A DNA stretch of 64,000 nucleotides from Pseudomonas asplenii (lineage in GTDB: Bacteria > Pseudomonadota > Gammaproteobacteria > Pseudomonadales > Pseudomonadaceae): contig NZ_JSYZ01000002.1 of NCBI RefSeq assembly GCF_001293465.1, forward strand, positions 200,400 to 264,399. Reading direction: 5' to 3'. Shown one piece after another: positions 18,148 to 27,002 of the stretch. The notes under the pieces are model-generated. The model worked only from the letters and a program-made list of their open reading frames with translations. It had not been told where the DNA came from and searched no databases. The translations under genes were made by a program, and so were the position numbers. Positions within the stretch are counted from its first letter, which is position 1. Every line of letters begins with the position of its first letter.

Positions 18148-19433
18148 CGTTTACGCTCACTGTCAGCGGCCCGCCCGCTGCGGGCGGCGCGGTCCTGCAA
18201 TCGTCGGGCTCCGGCCGCGTCGCCCTGGGCGGCCAGCAGCGCGGCCAGTTGCGCCAGGGTCTCAGGGTGTTGCGGGTCGAGGTACAGCGCCTTGCGGTAG
18301 AAGCCCTGGGCCTGTTGCGCATTACCTGCCACCTCGCTCAGCAAGCCCTGCCAGTAGAACACCTGGGGCACCGGCTCGTGTTGCCGCAGAAAACTGTCGC
18401 AGGCCTGGCGGGCCTCGTCGCTGCGCCCCTCGTTGGCCAGCTCGGCAATCCGCGCCAGCAGGCTCGCGGCGTCGCCCGCCAGCGCAGGCGGCCTCGCGGG
18501 GGGGGCCGGCGGCGGTACGCCAGCCAGCGCCGGACGCGGGGGCAGCCGCGGGGGCACAACGTTTTTGGGTGGGGTACGGACGGGCAGCGGTGGCGGCATG
18601 ACCGGTGCCACAAAAGCCAACACCGGTTCCGCTTCGGTCGGCAAATGGCGACGAAACGCGAACGACTGCGGTACGCCGATGGAGCGCATGCCCAGCCGCC
18701 CCAGCAGGTTGCCCTCGGCCGGGCCGATGAACAGCACGCCGTCGACATGGGTCAGGCGCTTGAGAATCTCGAAGACCTGCTGCTGGGTCGGCAGGTCGAA
18801 ATAGATCAGCAGGTTGCGGCAGAACACGAAGTCATAGACCTCGCCGGCCAGCAGCCCGGGTTCCAGCAGGTTGCCCGCGCGCAGCCGGACCTGCTCGCGA
18901 ACCCGCTCACTGACCTGGTAGCCCTCCTCGAGCGCGGTGAAATGCCGCTCGCGAAAGCCGATGTCCTCGCCGCGAAACGAGTTCCTGCCATAAATGGCGC
19001 GCCTGGCGCGCTCGATCGACGCCGGGCTGACGTCGATCCCGTCGACCTTGAACTGGTGGGGTGCCAGCCCGGCATCGAGCAGTGCCATGGCGATCGAATA
19101 GGGCTCCTCGCCGGTGGAACACGGCAGGCTGAGGATCTTCAGCGCGCGCATGCCACGCAGTTGCTCCTGGCGCTCGGTGGCCAGGCGGGCCAGCGTCGCG
19201 AAGGATTCGGGATAGCGGAAAAACCAGGTTTCCGGGACGATCACCGCCTCGATCAGCGCCTGCTGTTCGTCGGCGCAGCCTTGCAGCCGGGCCCAGTACT
19301 GCTCGGGCGTGTCCATCTGCAACTGGGTGCAGCGCTGGCGTACGGCACGCTGAATGATCAGCGGTCCGACCGAAGCAACGTCCAGGCCGATCCGCTCCTT
19401 GAGAAAATCGAAGAATCGCTGGTCGGTGCTCAT
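18144..19433 (-). CDS. wspC: CheR-type methyltransferase with TPR region WspC
   Basis: The 429-residue protein uses S-adenosylmethionine to methylate glutamates of WspA. The CheR domain (about 1-265) shows the PETWFFRYPESF motif, SLPCSTGEEPYSIAM for SAM binding, and VFCRNLLIYFD. A proline-rich linker (about 280-335) leads to C-terminal tetratricopeptide-like helices (YWQGLLSEVAGNAQQAQGFY and following). The start MSTDQRFFDF at 19433 overlaps the wspB stop by one base (TGATG); the longer frame upstream lies inside wspB and is not used. Confidence 0.96.
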   Translation of the reverse strand: MSTDQRFFDFLKERIGLDVASVGPLIIQRAVRQRCTQLQMDTPEQYWARLQGCADEQQALIEAVIVPETWFFRYPESFATLARLATERQEQLRGMRALKILSLPCSTGEEPYSIAMALLDAGLAPHQFKVDGIDVSPASIERARRAIYGRNSFRGEDIGFRERHFTALEEGYQVSERVREQVRLRAGNLLEPGLLAGEVYDFVFCRNLLIYFDLPTQQQVFEILKRLTHVDGVLFIGPAEGNLLGRLGMRSIGVPQSFAFRRHLPTEAEPVLAFVAPVMPPPLPVRTPPKNVVPPRLPPRPALAGVPPPAPPARPPALAGDAASLLARIAELANEGRSDEARQACDSFLRQHEPVPQVFYWQGLLSEVAGNAQQAQGFYRKALYLDPQHPETLAQLAALLAAQGDAAGARRLQDRAARSGRAADSERKR

Positions 19434-19948
19434 CACAGGCCCTCGGCGGATTCGGGAAACAGCAGGGCATGCACCTCTGGCCTGAGCAGTTCGTTGACGC
19501 GGATACGTTGCACCAGCCCCTGCCCGTCCTCCCGTACCGGTCCCAGGTAAGGCGCCTGGCGGTTGTCCAGGCCGTAGGGCTGGAAGTCGTTCGGGTTGCA
19601 ACGCAGGGTATCGGTGGCCTGTTCGAGAATCAGCCCGAGCAGAGCACTGGCGGCATCCGGCTCAGGCCGGTAATGCACCAGCACCAGGCGCGTGCTGGTG
19701 CGGGCCACGGCGGGCTGGCCGAAGGTCATGGCACTGACGTCGATCACCGGCACCATCGAGCCACGATGGGCGAACACGCCCGCGACCCAGTCCGGCGCAT
19801 GGGCGATGGCCTTGAGCTGCAGGCGCGGCAGCACCTCTGCGATCTCCACGGCTTGCAGGGCATAACGCTCGCTGCCGATGCGAAAGACCAGGAACAGGCT
19901 GTCCCAGGACTGCGCGCTGGCGACGCGCTTGGCCAGCAGTTCGCTCAT
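19433..19948 (-). CDS. wspB: CheW-like coupling protein WspB
   Basis: The 171-residue protein is almost entirely one CheW domain (FLVFRIGSERYALQAVEIAEVLP, then GVFAHRGSMVPVIDV). It bridges WspA and WspE in the receptor array. It lacks the Cys/His N-terminal motif seen in WspD. Its ATG overlaps the wspA TGA by one base, and its stop overlaps wspC by one base. Confidence 0.95.
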   Translation of the reverse strand: MSELLAKRVASAQSWDSLFLVFRIGSERYALQAVEIAEVLPRLQLKAIAHAPDWVAGVFAHRGSMVPVIDVSAMTFGQPAVARTSTRLVLVHYRPEPDAASALLGLILEQATDTLRCNPNDFQPYGLDNRQAPYLGPVREDGQGLVQRIRVNELLRPEVHALLFPESAEGL

Positions 19949-21570
19949 CAGACTTTGAAACGCGAGACGCCGCTGCGCAGGCCGACTGCGACCTGGCTCA
20001 GCTCGTCGATGGCAAAACTGGCCTGGCGCAGGGACTCGACGGTCTGGCTGCTGGCATCACCCAACTGCACCAGCGCGAGGTTGATCTGCTCGGCGCCGGT
20101 GGCCTGCGCCTGCATGCCCTCGTTGACCATCAGCACCCGCGGCGCCAGGGCCTGTACCTGGTGAATGATCTGCGAAAGCTGCTCGCCGACCTGCTGCACT
20201 TCGAACATGCCGCGGCGCACCTCCTCGGAGAACTTGTCCATGCCCATGACCCCGGCGGACACCGCCGACTGGATCTCGCGCACCATCTGTTCGATGTCGT
20301 AGGTGGCCACGGCGGTCTGGTCGGCCAGGCGACGCACCTCGGTGGCGACCACGGCGAAACCGCGGCCGTACTCCCCGGCCTTCTCCGCCTCGATGGCGGC
20401 GTTGAGCGAGAGCAGGTTGGTCTGGTCGGCGACCTTGACGATGGTCACCACCACCTGGTTGATGTTGCCGGCCTTCTCGTTGAGGATCGCCAGCTTGGAG
20501 TTCACCAGCTCGGCGGCCCCCATCACCGAATGCATGGTGTCCTCCATCCGGGCCAGGCCCTGCTGGCCGGAACCGGCGAGCACCGAGGCCTGGTCGGCGG
20601 CGGACGACACCTCGGTCATGGTGCGCACCAGATCACGGGAGGTCGCCGCAATTTCCCGCGAGGTCGCACCGATTTCAGTGGTGGTGGCGGCCGTCTCGGT
20701 GGCAGTGGCCTGCTGCTGCTTGGAAGTGGCGGCAATCTCGGTGACCGAAGTGGTCACCTGCACCGCCGAGCGCTGTGCCTGGGACACCAGGGCCGTCAGC
20801 TCGGTCATCATGTCGTTGAAACCGGTCTCCACCGAGCCGAACTCGTCCTTGCGCTCCAGGTTCAGGCGCTTGCTCATGTCGCCGGTACGCATGATCTCGA
20901 GAATCTCGACGATACGCTGCATCGGCGAGGTGATCGCGCGCATCAGCAACCAGCCGCACAGGCCTGCGGCGAACACCGCGAGCAACAGGGAAATGACCAT
21001 ACTGATCTTCGCGGACGACACCGAGGAACTGATGGCATCGGTGGCCCGGTCGGCAACGTCCTTGTTCTGCACGATGATGTCGTTGAGTTCCTTGCGCCCG
21101 TTCATCCAGGCCGGGGTCAGTTGCAGCTTGAACTGACGGATCGCCTCATCGTTCTGCTTGCGCTGGTAGAGGTCGAGCACATTGGCCAGGGCCTTGGTGT
21201 AGTTCTCGTGCTCGCGCTTGAAGAGTTCGAAACGCGCCCGGTCGTCGCCGTCGAAGATGGTCCTCTGGTAATTCTCCATCTGTTCGAGCAGGCGACTGGT
21301 AAAGGCCTTGTACTGCTCCTGGTCGGCGGCGCTGATCACCCCGTCGCCGTTGAAACCGAGCAATTGCTGGGTGAGCACGTAGCTCTCGACCCAGGAGCTG
21401 CGAATCATGGTGCTGTAGTAGACGCCGGGGATGGCATCGCTGCGCACACTCTCCTCACTGGACTCGATCGACAGCAACCGGGAATAAGCGGCAACGACCA
21501 TCAACAACATGATCGCGATGATGACGGCAAAACTCGCGAGTATTCGTTGGCGCAGAGTCCAGTTCTTCAC
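19948..21570 (-). CDS. wspA: Membrane-bound chemoreceptor WspA
   Basis: The 540-residue methyl-accepting protein has a first membrane helix at about 12-32, a periplasmic helical sensor (about 35-190, SRLLSIESSEESVR ...), and a second helix (about 192-212). A HAMP domain follows, then a cytoplasmic signalling tip with AGEYGRGFAVVATEVRRLAD. It reports surface contact or envelope stress to WspE. The GTG at 21570 (MKNWTLRQRI) follows GAGGA by six bases, whereas the longer TTG start at 21594 has no such site; the length then matches known WspA. It is the first gene of the operon. Confidence 0.95.
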   Translation of the reverse strand: MKNWTLRQRILASFAVIIAIMLLMVVAAYSRLLSIESSEESVRSDAIPGVYYSTMIRSSWVESYVLTQQLLGFNGDGVISAADQEQYKAFTSRLLEQMENYQRTIFDGDDRARFELFKREHENYTKALANVLDLYQRKQNDEAIRQFKLQLTPAWMNGRKELNDIIVQNKDVADRATDAISSSVSSAKISMVISLLLAVFAAGLCGWLLMRAITSPMQRIVEILEIMRTGDMSKRLNLERKDEFGSVETGFNDMMTELTALVSQAQRSAVQVTTSVTEIAATSKQQQATATETAATTTEIGATSREIAATSRDLVRTMTEVSSAADQASVLAGSGQQGLARMEDTMHSVMGAAELVNSKLAILNEKAGNINQVVVTIVKVADQTNLLSLNAAIEAEKAGEYGRGFAVVATEVRRLADQTAVATYDIEQMVREIQSAVSAGVMGMDKFSEEVRRGMFEVQQVGEQLSQIIHQVQALAPRVLMVNEGMQAQATGAEQINLALVQLGDASSQTVESLRQASFAIDELSQVAVGLRSGVSRFKV

Positions 21571-21804
21571 AATCAGTCCTCGGAAAGCATTCAAATGGAG
21601 GGCAGTATAGCCGAGCGTGTGCCATCATTTATGCACAAGCTATAACTGGGACTACAAATGTAGGGAATATAACTTACAGGAGATTTCTCATCCTTACCGG
21701 CAACTTGCCGACATCCCTACAAAATACCTCCTGTGTGGTTGAAAGCGCAGTGTTGCCGTTCATGAGTTCCGTCAATTGGCCGTATCGATCATGAGAACTG
21801 CTTG
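21571..21804. promoter_or_regulatory. Divergent control region wspA / GGDEF gene with nested dyads
   Basis: The 234-base spacer contains TGTAGGGA (21659-21666) paired with TCCCTACA (21714-21721). ACAGGAG (21676-21682) pairs with CTCCTGT (21728-21734), interleaved with the first pair. The palindrome CGGCAA-C-TTGCCG (21698-21710) lies inside, and a separate dyad TGTGC-N10-GCACA sits at 21618-21637. On the minus strand TATACT (21604-21609) could be a -10 box about 35 bases before wspA. The arrangement could be protein operators or an RNA pseudoknot; which is unknown. Confidence 0.5.
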
Positions 21805-23466
21805 ATGCCCGTACTGCCCAGCCTGCGTAGCCGCCTTGCACTTGCCATCGCCCTGTTGGTGAGCCTGCTGAGCTGGTTGCTGGGTTCGCTCATCGGGCAC
21901 GATTCCAGTGTGCGGATGCGCGGTGAAATCGGCCAGGACCTGGCGGAAGCCGCCTACCAGATGTCCGACCGCCTGGACCGGGCCATGGCCAACCGCCTGC
22001 ATCTGTTGAGTGTGATCAGCCACCTGAAGGTCTTGCAGCAGGCTTCCGACCTGGGAGAGATCCGCCAGTTGCTCGATCAGTTGCAGGGCGAATTCCCCGA
22101 CATCGCCTGGCTCGGCCTGACCGACACCGCGGGTCGGGTGCGGGCCTCGACCGGGGGCATCCTGCAAGGCACCAGCATCAGCCAGCGCCCGGTGTTCCGC
22201 CGAGGCCTCGAGGGGGTGTTCATCGGCGATGTCCACGAGGCCGTGCTGCTCTCCAGGCTCTTGCCCAACCCCAGCGGCGAACCCCTGAAGTTCGTCGACA
22301 TCAGCCTGCCGGTGTTCAACGGTGCCAGCGGCGAAGCCCGGGAAAAGGTCGGGGTACTGGCCGCGCACCTGTCCTGGAACTGGGCCGAAAACCTGCGCCA
22401 GTCGTTGAAGGGGCCATTACAGGCACGGCGCAAGATCGAGTTCTTTGTCGTCGCCGCCGATCAGCGGATACTGCTCGGCCCCCGCGATGACATCGGCCGG
22501 CCGTTGCGCCTGCCGCTGCTCGACGGCTCGAACAAGCCACCGCGCTGGGCGGTCCAGCGCTGGCCGGATGGCCAGGAGTACCTGACCGGCCTGGCGTCCA
22601 GTATCGGCCATGAAGCCTATGCCGGCCTGGGCTGGACCGTGGTCACCCGCCAGACCCTCGACGAGGCGTACGCCCCGGCCAAGGAGCTGCAGCGCGATAT
22701 CCTGGTCTGGGGCGTTGCCCTGGCGGCGATCGTCGCCCTGATCGGCTGGTTGCTGGCCACCTGGTTCACCCGGCCGCTGAAAGCCATCGCCAATGCCGCC
22801 GATCGCCTGAGCATCGGTGAGACGATGGAGATTCCCGAGCTCAAGGGCACGCGGGAAATCGCCCAGTTGAGCCAGTCGATCCGTCACCTGGTGGACAGCC
22901 TGAGCAATCACCAGACGGCCCTCGGGGTCATGGAAAGCCTGGCGCACCATGATGCACTGACCGGCCTGCCCAACCGGGCGGCGCTGGAGAAATACCTGCC
23001 ACGGGCGCAGCAGCGCAGCCAGTCGCAGAACAATTGCCTGGCACTGCTGTATCTGGACCTGGATGGATTCAAGCCGATCAACGACCAGTTCGGCCATGCC
23101 GGCGGCGATGAACTGCTGAGGGAGGTGGCCAGGCGGCTGCGCACCTGCCTGCGCGAGGGCGACATGGTCGCCCGACTCGGCGGCGATGAATTCCTGATGG
23201 TGCTGCAGGTGCCGCGCAACGATGCCCTGAACCAGGCCAGGGCGATCGCCAATCGGGTGCTCGCCAGCCTCGCGCACTCCATCATGCTGCACCAGGTGGC
23301 GGCGCAAATCGGTTGCAGCATCGGCGGCGCAGTCTGGCCGCTCGATGACCCGGACCTCAGCGACGTCCTGGGGCTGGCGGACAAGGCCCTTTACCGGGCC
23401 AAGCATGCGGGCAAGGGGCAGGCCTGCTTCCATCAGGCCGAGGAACCGCTGCCCGGCCTCCAGTGA
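21805..23466 (+). CDS. Membrane-bound GGDEF diguanylate cyclase
   Basis: The 553-residue protein has a first membrane helix (about 9-31), a large periplasmic dCACHE-like sensor (about 35-290, with TDTAGRVRASTGG), and a second membrane helix (about 299-318). A HAMP domain follows (FTRPLKAIANAADRL), then a GGDEF domain. The active motif GGDEF is intact (RLGGDEFLMV), with an RxxD inhibitory site (REGD) five residues before it. It should make c-di-GMP in response to a periplasmic signal. It is transcribed away from wspA, adding a second cyclase at this locus. A TTG one codon upstream is an alternative start. Confidence 0.92.
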   Translation: MPVLPSLRSRLALAIALLVSLLSWLLGSLIGHDSSVRMRGEIGQDLAEAAYQMSDRLDRAMANRLHLLSVISHLKVLQQASDLGEIRQLLDQLQGEFPDIAWLGLTDTAGRVRASTGGILQGTSISQRPVFRRGLEGVFIGDVHEAVLLSRLLPNPSGEPLKFVDISLPVFNGASGEAREKVGVLAAHLSWNWAENLRQSLKGPLQARRKIEFFVVAADQRILLGPRDDIGRPLRLPLLDGSNKPPRWAVQRWPDGQEYLTGLASSIGHEAYAGLGWTVVTRQTLDEAYAPAKELQRDILVWGVALAAIVALIGWLLATWFTRPLKAIANAADRLSIGETMEIPELKGTREIAQLSQSIRHLVDSLSNHQTALGVMESLAHHDALTGLPNRAALEKYLPRAQQRSQSQNNCLALLYLDLDGFKPINDQFGHAGGDELLREVARRLRTCLREGDMVARLGGDEFLMVLQVPRNDALNQARAIANRVLASLAHSIMLHQVAAQIGCSIGGAVWPLDDPDLSDVLGLADKALYRAKHAGKGQACFHQAEEPLPGLQ

Positions 23467-23475
23467 CGCCTGCGA

Positions 23476-24207
23476 TCACGCCGGGACGGCCTGGCGGACC
23501 TGCCGTTCCAGTTCCTGGCGTAGCCCCGGATCCAGCCGCAACTGGCGCGCCAGTTCGTCCAGGTAGGCCTTCTCCATGAAGTTCTCTTCGTCCACCATCA
23601 GCACACTGGCGATGTACATTTCCGCGGCCATCTCCGGCGTGCTCGCCGCCCGGGCGACCTGCGCCGGGTCCAGCGGCTTGTTCAGTTCGGCATGCAGCCA
23701 TTGCTGCAACTCCCGGTCGCTGCCCAGCTTGACGAACTCACCTTCGATCAGTTCCCGCTCACGGGCATCGACATGCCCATCGGCCTTGGCCGCCGCCACC
23801 AGCGCCTGGAGAATGGCCTGGCTGTGCTGCTCGACCTGCACCGCCGGCAGGCGATCGAGGGTCTGCGGCTCTGCCGGCGATGCATTGGCCTGCTGGGCCT
23901 GCCAGTTGCCATAGGCCTTGTAGGCCAGGACGCCCAGCGCTGCCAGCCCGCCGTAGGTCAGGACCGTGCCACCGACCTTGCGGGCCTTCTTGCTGCCCAG
24001 CAGCAGGCCCATGGCCCCAGCCGCCAATGCGCCACCACCCGCCCCGGAAAGCAGGCTGCCCAGCCCCGCCGAACCGCCTTTGCCACTGCCGAGCAGGCTG
24101 CCCAGCGCGCCCTTGTCCGAGGCGCCGTCCGGCTTGCCTCGCCCCTGGTTCTGCAACAGTTCCTGACCGGACTTGAGCAACTGATCGAGCAATCCGCGAG
24201 TGTTCAT
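23476..24207 (-). CDS. YebE/DUF533 TerB-like membrane protein
   Basis: The 243-residue protein begins MNTRGLLDQLLKSGQELL. It has a glycine/alanine-rich hydrophobic region (about 60-108, including AAGAMGLLLGSKKARKVGG and TYGGLAALGVLAYKAYG) and a C-terminal TerB-like helical domain (about 125-240) with the acidic DGHVDARERELIEGE. This matches the DUF533/YebE family, whose function is not established, though some relatives are envelope-stress genes. It is divergent from the LysR gene, and its end lies nine bases from the GGDEF gene stop. Confidence 0.88.
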   Translation of the reverse strand: MNTRGLLDQLLKSGQELLQNQGRGKPDGASDKGALGSLLGSGKGGSAGLGSLLSGAGGGALAAGAMGLLLGSKKARKVGGTVLTYGGLAALGVLAYKAYGNWQAQQANASPAEPQTLDRLPAVQVEQHSQAILQALVAAAKADGHVDARERELIEGEFVKLGSDRELQQWLHAELNKPLDPAQVARAASTPEMAAEMYIASVLMVDEENFMEKAYLDELARQLRLDPGLRQELERQVRQAVPA

Positions 24208-24405
24208 CGACACGCTCCGCAAACGACGAATAGACCCACAGGGTAAAACGAGCTTTCAGACAGCGGTTGATCAGTGTGCTTCCAGATGTTGCACGTCCTT
24301 TTGCGCAAATCCTGACTGGGTGATCAGGCATTCGATTAAAAAGATATACACTGGCCCATCTCCATAAAAACAACTCACCGAAAAACCGGCAAGGGTAACG
24401 CCCCC

Positions 24406-25320
24406 ATGATGACCCTGCGTCAGATCCGCCACTTCATCGCCGTGGCCGAAACCGGCTCGATCTCGGCCGCCGCCCAGGCCGTGTTCATTTCGCAGTCGAC
24501 CCTGACCCTGGCGATCCAGCAACTGGAACAGGAAATCGGCGTCAGCCTGTTCAACCGCCACGCCAAGGGCATGACCCTGACCCACCAGGGCCACCAGTTC
24601 CTGCGCCAGGCGCACCTGATCCTGGCTACCGTCGACAACGCCAAGCGCAGCCTGCAACAGAGCACCGACCAGGTCAGCGGGCAATTGACGGTCGGCGTGA
24701 CCAGCCTGGTGGCCGGCTACTACCTGGCCGACCTGCTCACCCGCTTCCAGCGCGCCTATCCCAACGTGGAGATCCGCGTGACCGAGGACGAGCGGCCGTA
24801 CATCGAGCATCTGCTGGTCAGTGGCGAGATCGATGTCGGCGTGCTGATCCTCTCCAACCTCGAAGACCGCCACGCCCTGCAGACCGAAGTCCTGACCCAC
24901 TCGCCGCATCGCCTGTGGCTGCCGGCCCAGCATCCGTTGCTGGAGCACGACAGCATCAACCTCGCCGACGTGGCCCGCGAGCCGCTGATCCAGCTCAACG
25001 TCGACGAAATGGACCGCAACGCCCAGCGCATGTGGCGGGGTGCCGGCCTGCAGCCGCGGATCAGTCTGCGCACGGCCTCCACCGAAGCGGTGCGCAGCCT
25101 GGTGGCGGCCGGGCTCGGCCTGTCGATCCAGCCGGACATGACCTACCGGCCCTGGTCCCTGGAAGGCGACATCATCGAGGCCCGGCCGATCGCCGACCTG
25201 AGCCACACCCTCGACGTCGGCCTGGCCTGGCGCCGTGGCACGGCCAGGCCGACGCTGGTCGACCCGTTCCTCACCGTGGCTCGCGAACAACCCCATGGTG
25301 GACGCAAGCCATCGATTTAA
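24406..25320 (+). CDS. LysR-family regulator of the polyamine cluster
   Basis: The 304-residue protein has the LysR winged helix at 1-60 (LRQIRHFIAVAETGSISAAAQ, then FISQSTLTLAIQQLE) and a periplasmic-binding-like effector domain from about 90. AAGGG lies ten bases before ATG 24406. It is followed by the aldehyde dehydrogenase gene after 106 bases on the same strand and is the likely local activator of the polyamine genes. That link is from position only. The effector is unknown. Confidence 0.9.
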   Translation: MMTLRQIRHFIAVAETGSISAAAQAVFISQSTLTLAIQQLEQEIGVSLFNRHAKGMTLTHQGHQFLRQAHLILATVDNAKRSLQQSTDQVSGQLTVGVTSLVAGYYLADLLTRFQRAYPNVEIRVTEDERPYIEHLLVSGEIDVGVLILSNLEDRHALQTEVLTHSPHRLWLPAQHPLLEHDSINLADVAREPLIQLNVDEMDRNAQRMWRGAGLQPRISLRTASTEAVRSLVAAGLGLSIQPDMTYRPWSLEGDIIEARPIADLSHTLDVGLAWRRGTARPTLVDPFLTVAREQPHGGRKPSI

Positions 25321-25426
25321 TCGAACGCCGCTTTCAATATTTAGTATTTGTCGACCTCTCGTTCGGCCACTAGTCTCTTTCCATCCATATAGAGAAAGGC
25401 CGGACTCCAGCTGCAAGGGAAGCTCC

Positions 25427-26917
25427 ATGGCCACAAAAGAAAAGAGAACTCGCAAAATGGCTGGCGCGCACCCGACCCCGCTGTTCACCTCATTGCTGAT
25501 CGATGGTGAGCTCGTCGCAGGCCAAGGTTTCGTCGAACCGATCCTCAACCCGGCCACGGGCGAGGTCATCACGCAGATCGCCGAAGCCAGCAGCGAACAG
25601 GTCGAAAGCGCGATCCTCGCCGCCCACCGGGCGTTCGCCGGCTGGTCGCGGACCACCCCGCAGCAACGCTCGAACATCCTCCTGGCGATCGCCGACGCGG
25701 TGGAGAAAAACGCCGAGCTGCTGGCCCGCCTCGAATCGCTGAACTGCGGCAAGCCGCTGCACCTGGCGCGCCAGGACGACCTCAGCGCGACCGTCGACGT
25801 GTTCCGTTTCTTCGCCGGCGCGGTGCGCTGCCAGACCGGGCAACTGTCCGGCGAATACCTGCCGGGCTATACCAGCATGGTTCGCCGCGACCCGATCGGC
25901 GTGGTCGCCTCCATCGCGCCGTGGAACTACCCGATCATGATGGCCGCGTGGAAGATCGCCCCGGCACTGGCCGCCGGCAATACCCTGGTGTTCAAGCCGT
26001 CCGAGCACACGCCGCTGTCGATCCTGGCCCTGGCCCCGACCCTGGCCGAGCTGCTGCCGGCCGGCGTGATCAACATCGTCTGCGGCGGCGGCGAAGGCGT
26101 CGGCAGCCACCTGGTCAGCCACCCGAAGGTGCGCATGGTGTCGCTGACCGGCGATATCGTCACCGGGCAGAAAATCCTCCAGGCCGCGGCGAAAAGCGTG
26201 AAACGCACCCACCTGGAACTCGGCGGCAAGGCGCCGGTGATCGTCTGCAATGATGCCGACCTCCAGGCGGTGGTCGAGGGCGTGCGCAGCTACGGCTACT
26301 ACAACGCCGGCCAGGATTGCACCGCCGCCTGCCGGATCTACGCCCAGGCCGGGATTCACGACCGCCTGGTGGCCGAACTCGGCGCGGCGGTGGCCAGCCT
26401 GCGCTTTGCCGGCAAACGCGATACCGACAACGAGATCGGCCCGCTGATCAGCACCCGCCAGCGCGACCGCGTCGCCAGCTTCGTCGAACGCGCCCTCGGC
26501 CAGCCGCATATCGAACGGGTGACCGGTGCGGCGGTGCATTCCGGCCCCGGCTTCTACTATCAGCCGACGCTGCTGGCCGGCTGCCGGCAGAGTGACGAGA
26601 TCGTCCAGCGCGAAGTCTTCGGCCCGGTGGTCACGGTGACCCGCTTCGATGAACTGAGCCAGGCGGTGGACTGGGCCAACGATTCGGAATACGCCCTGGC
26701 GTCATCGGTATGGACCCAGAACCTGGACAAGGCGCTGCAGGTCGCCTCGCGCCTGCAATACGGCTGCACCTGGATCAACAGCCACTTCCTGCTGGTCAGC
26801 GAGATGCCCCACGGCGGCCTCAAGCGCTCCGGCTACGGCAAGGACCTGTCCAGCGATTCGTTGCAGGACTACAGCGTGGTGCGCCACATCATGGCGCGTC
26901 ACGGCCAGACTCTGTAA
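25427..26917 (+). CDS. Gamma-aminobutyraldehyde dehydrogenase (first paralogue)
   Basis: The 496-residue NAD-dependent aldehyde dehydrogenase has the catalytic cysteine in [11 protein letters not shown] (about residue 298), the general base in HLELGGKAP (about 264) and the PWNYP motif. The [10 protein letters not shown] signature is that of YdcW/PatD, which oxidises 4-aminobutanal to GABA. It differs from the paralogue at 31315 by an N-terminal extension of about 18 residues (MATKEKRTRKMAGAHPT). AAGGGA six to seven bases before 25427 supports this start. Its exact aldehyde substrate could differ from that of the second copy. Confidence 0.88.
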   Translation: MATKEKRTRKMAGAHPTPLFTSLLIDGELVAGQGFVEPILNPATGEVITQIAEASSEQVESAILAAHRAFAGWSRTTPQQRSNILLAIADAVEKNAELLARLESLNCGKPLHLARQDDLSATVDVFRFFAGAVRCQTGQLSGEYLPGYTSMVRRDPIGVVASIAPWNYPIMMAAWKIAPALAAGNTLVFKPSEHTPLSILALAPTLAELLPAGVINIVCGGGEGVGSHLVSHPKVRMVSLTGDIVTGQKILQAAAKSVKRTHLELGGKAPVIVCNDADLQAVVEGVRSYGYYNAGQDCTAACRIYAQAGIHDRLVAELGAAVASLRFAGKRDTDNEIGPLISTRQRDRVASFVERALGQPHIERVTGAAVHSGPGFYYQPTLLAGCRQSDEIVQREVFGPVVTVTRFDELSQAVDWANDSEYALASSVWTQNLDKALQVASRLQYGCTWINSHFLLVSEMPHGGLKRSGYGKDLSSDSLQDYSVVRHIMARHGQTL

Positions 26918-27002
26918 TACGCACGACTTTAATAACAAGCCGCCAGCGGCATGCATCATTCGTTCGACTGCCCCGACCATAATTAAAGAAGAGGGAAAAC
27001 CG

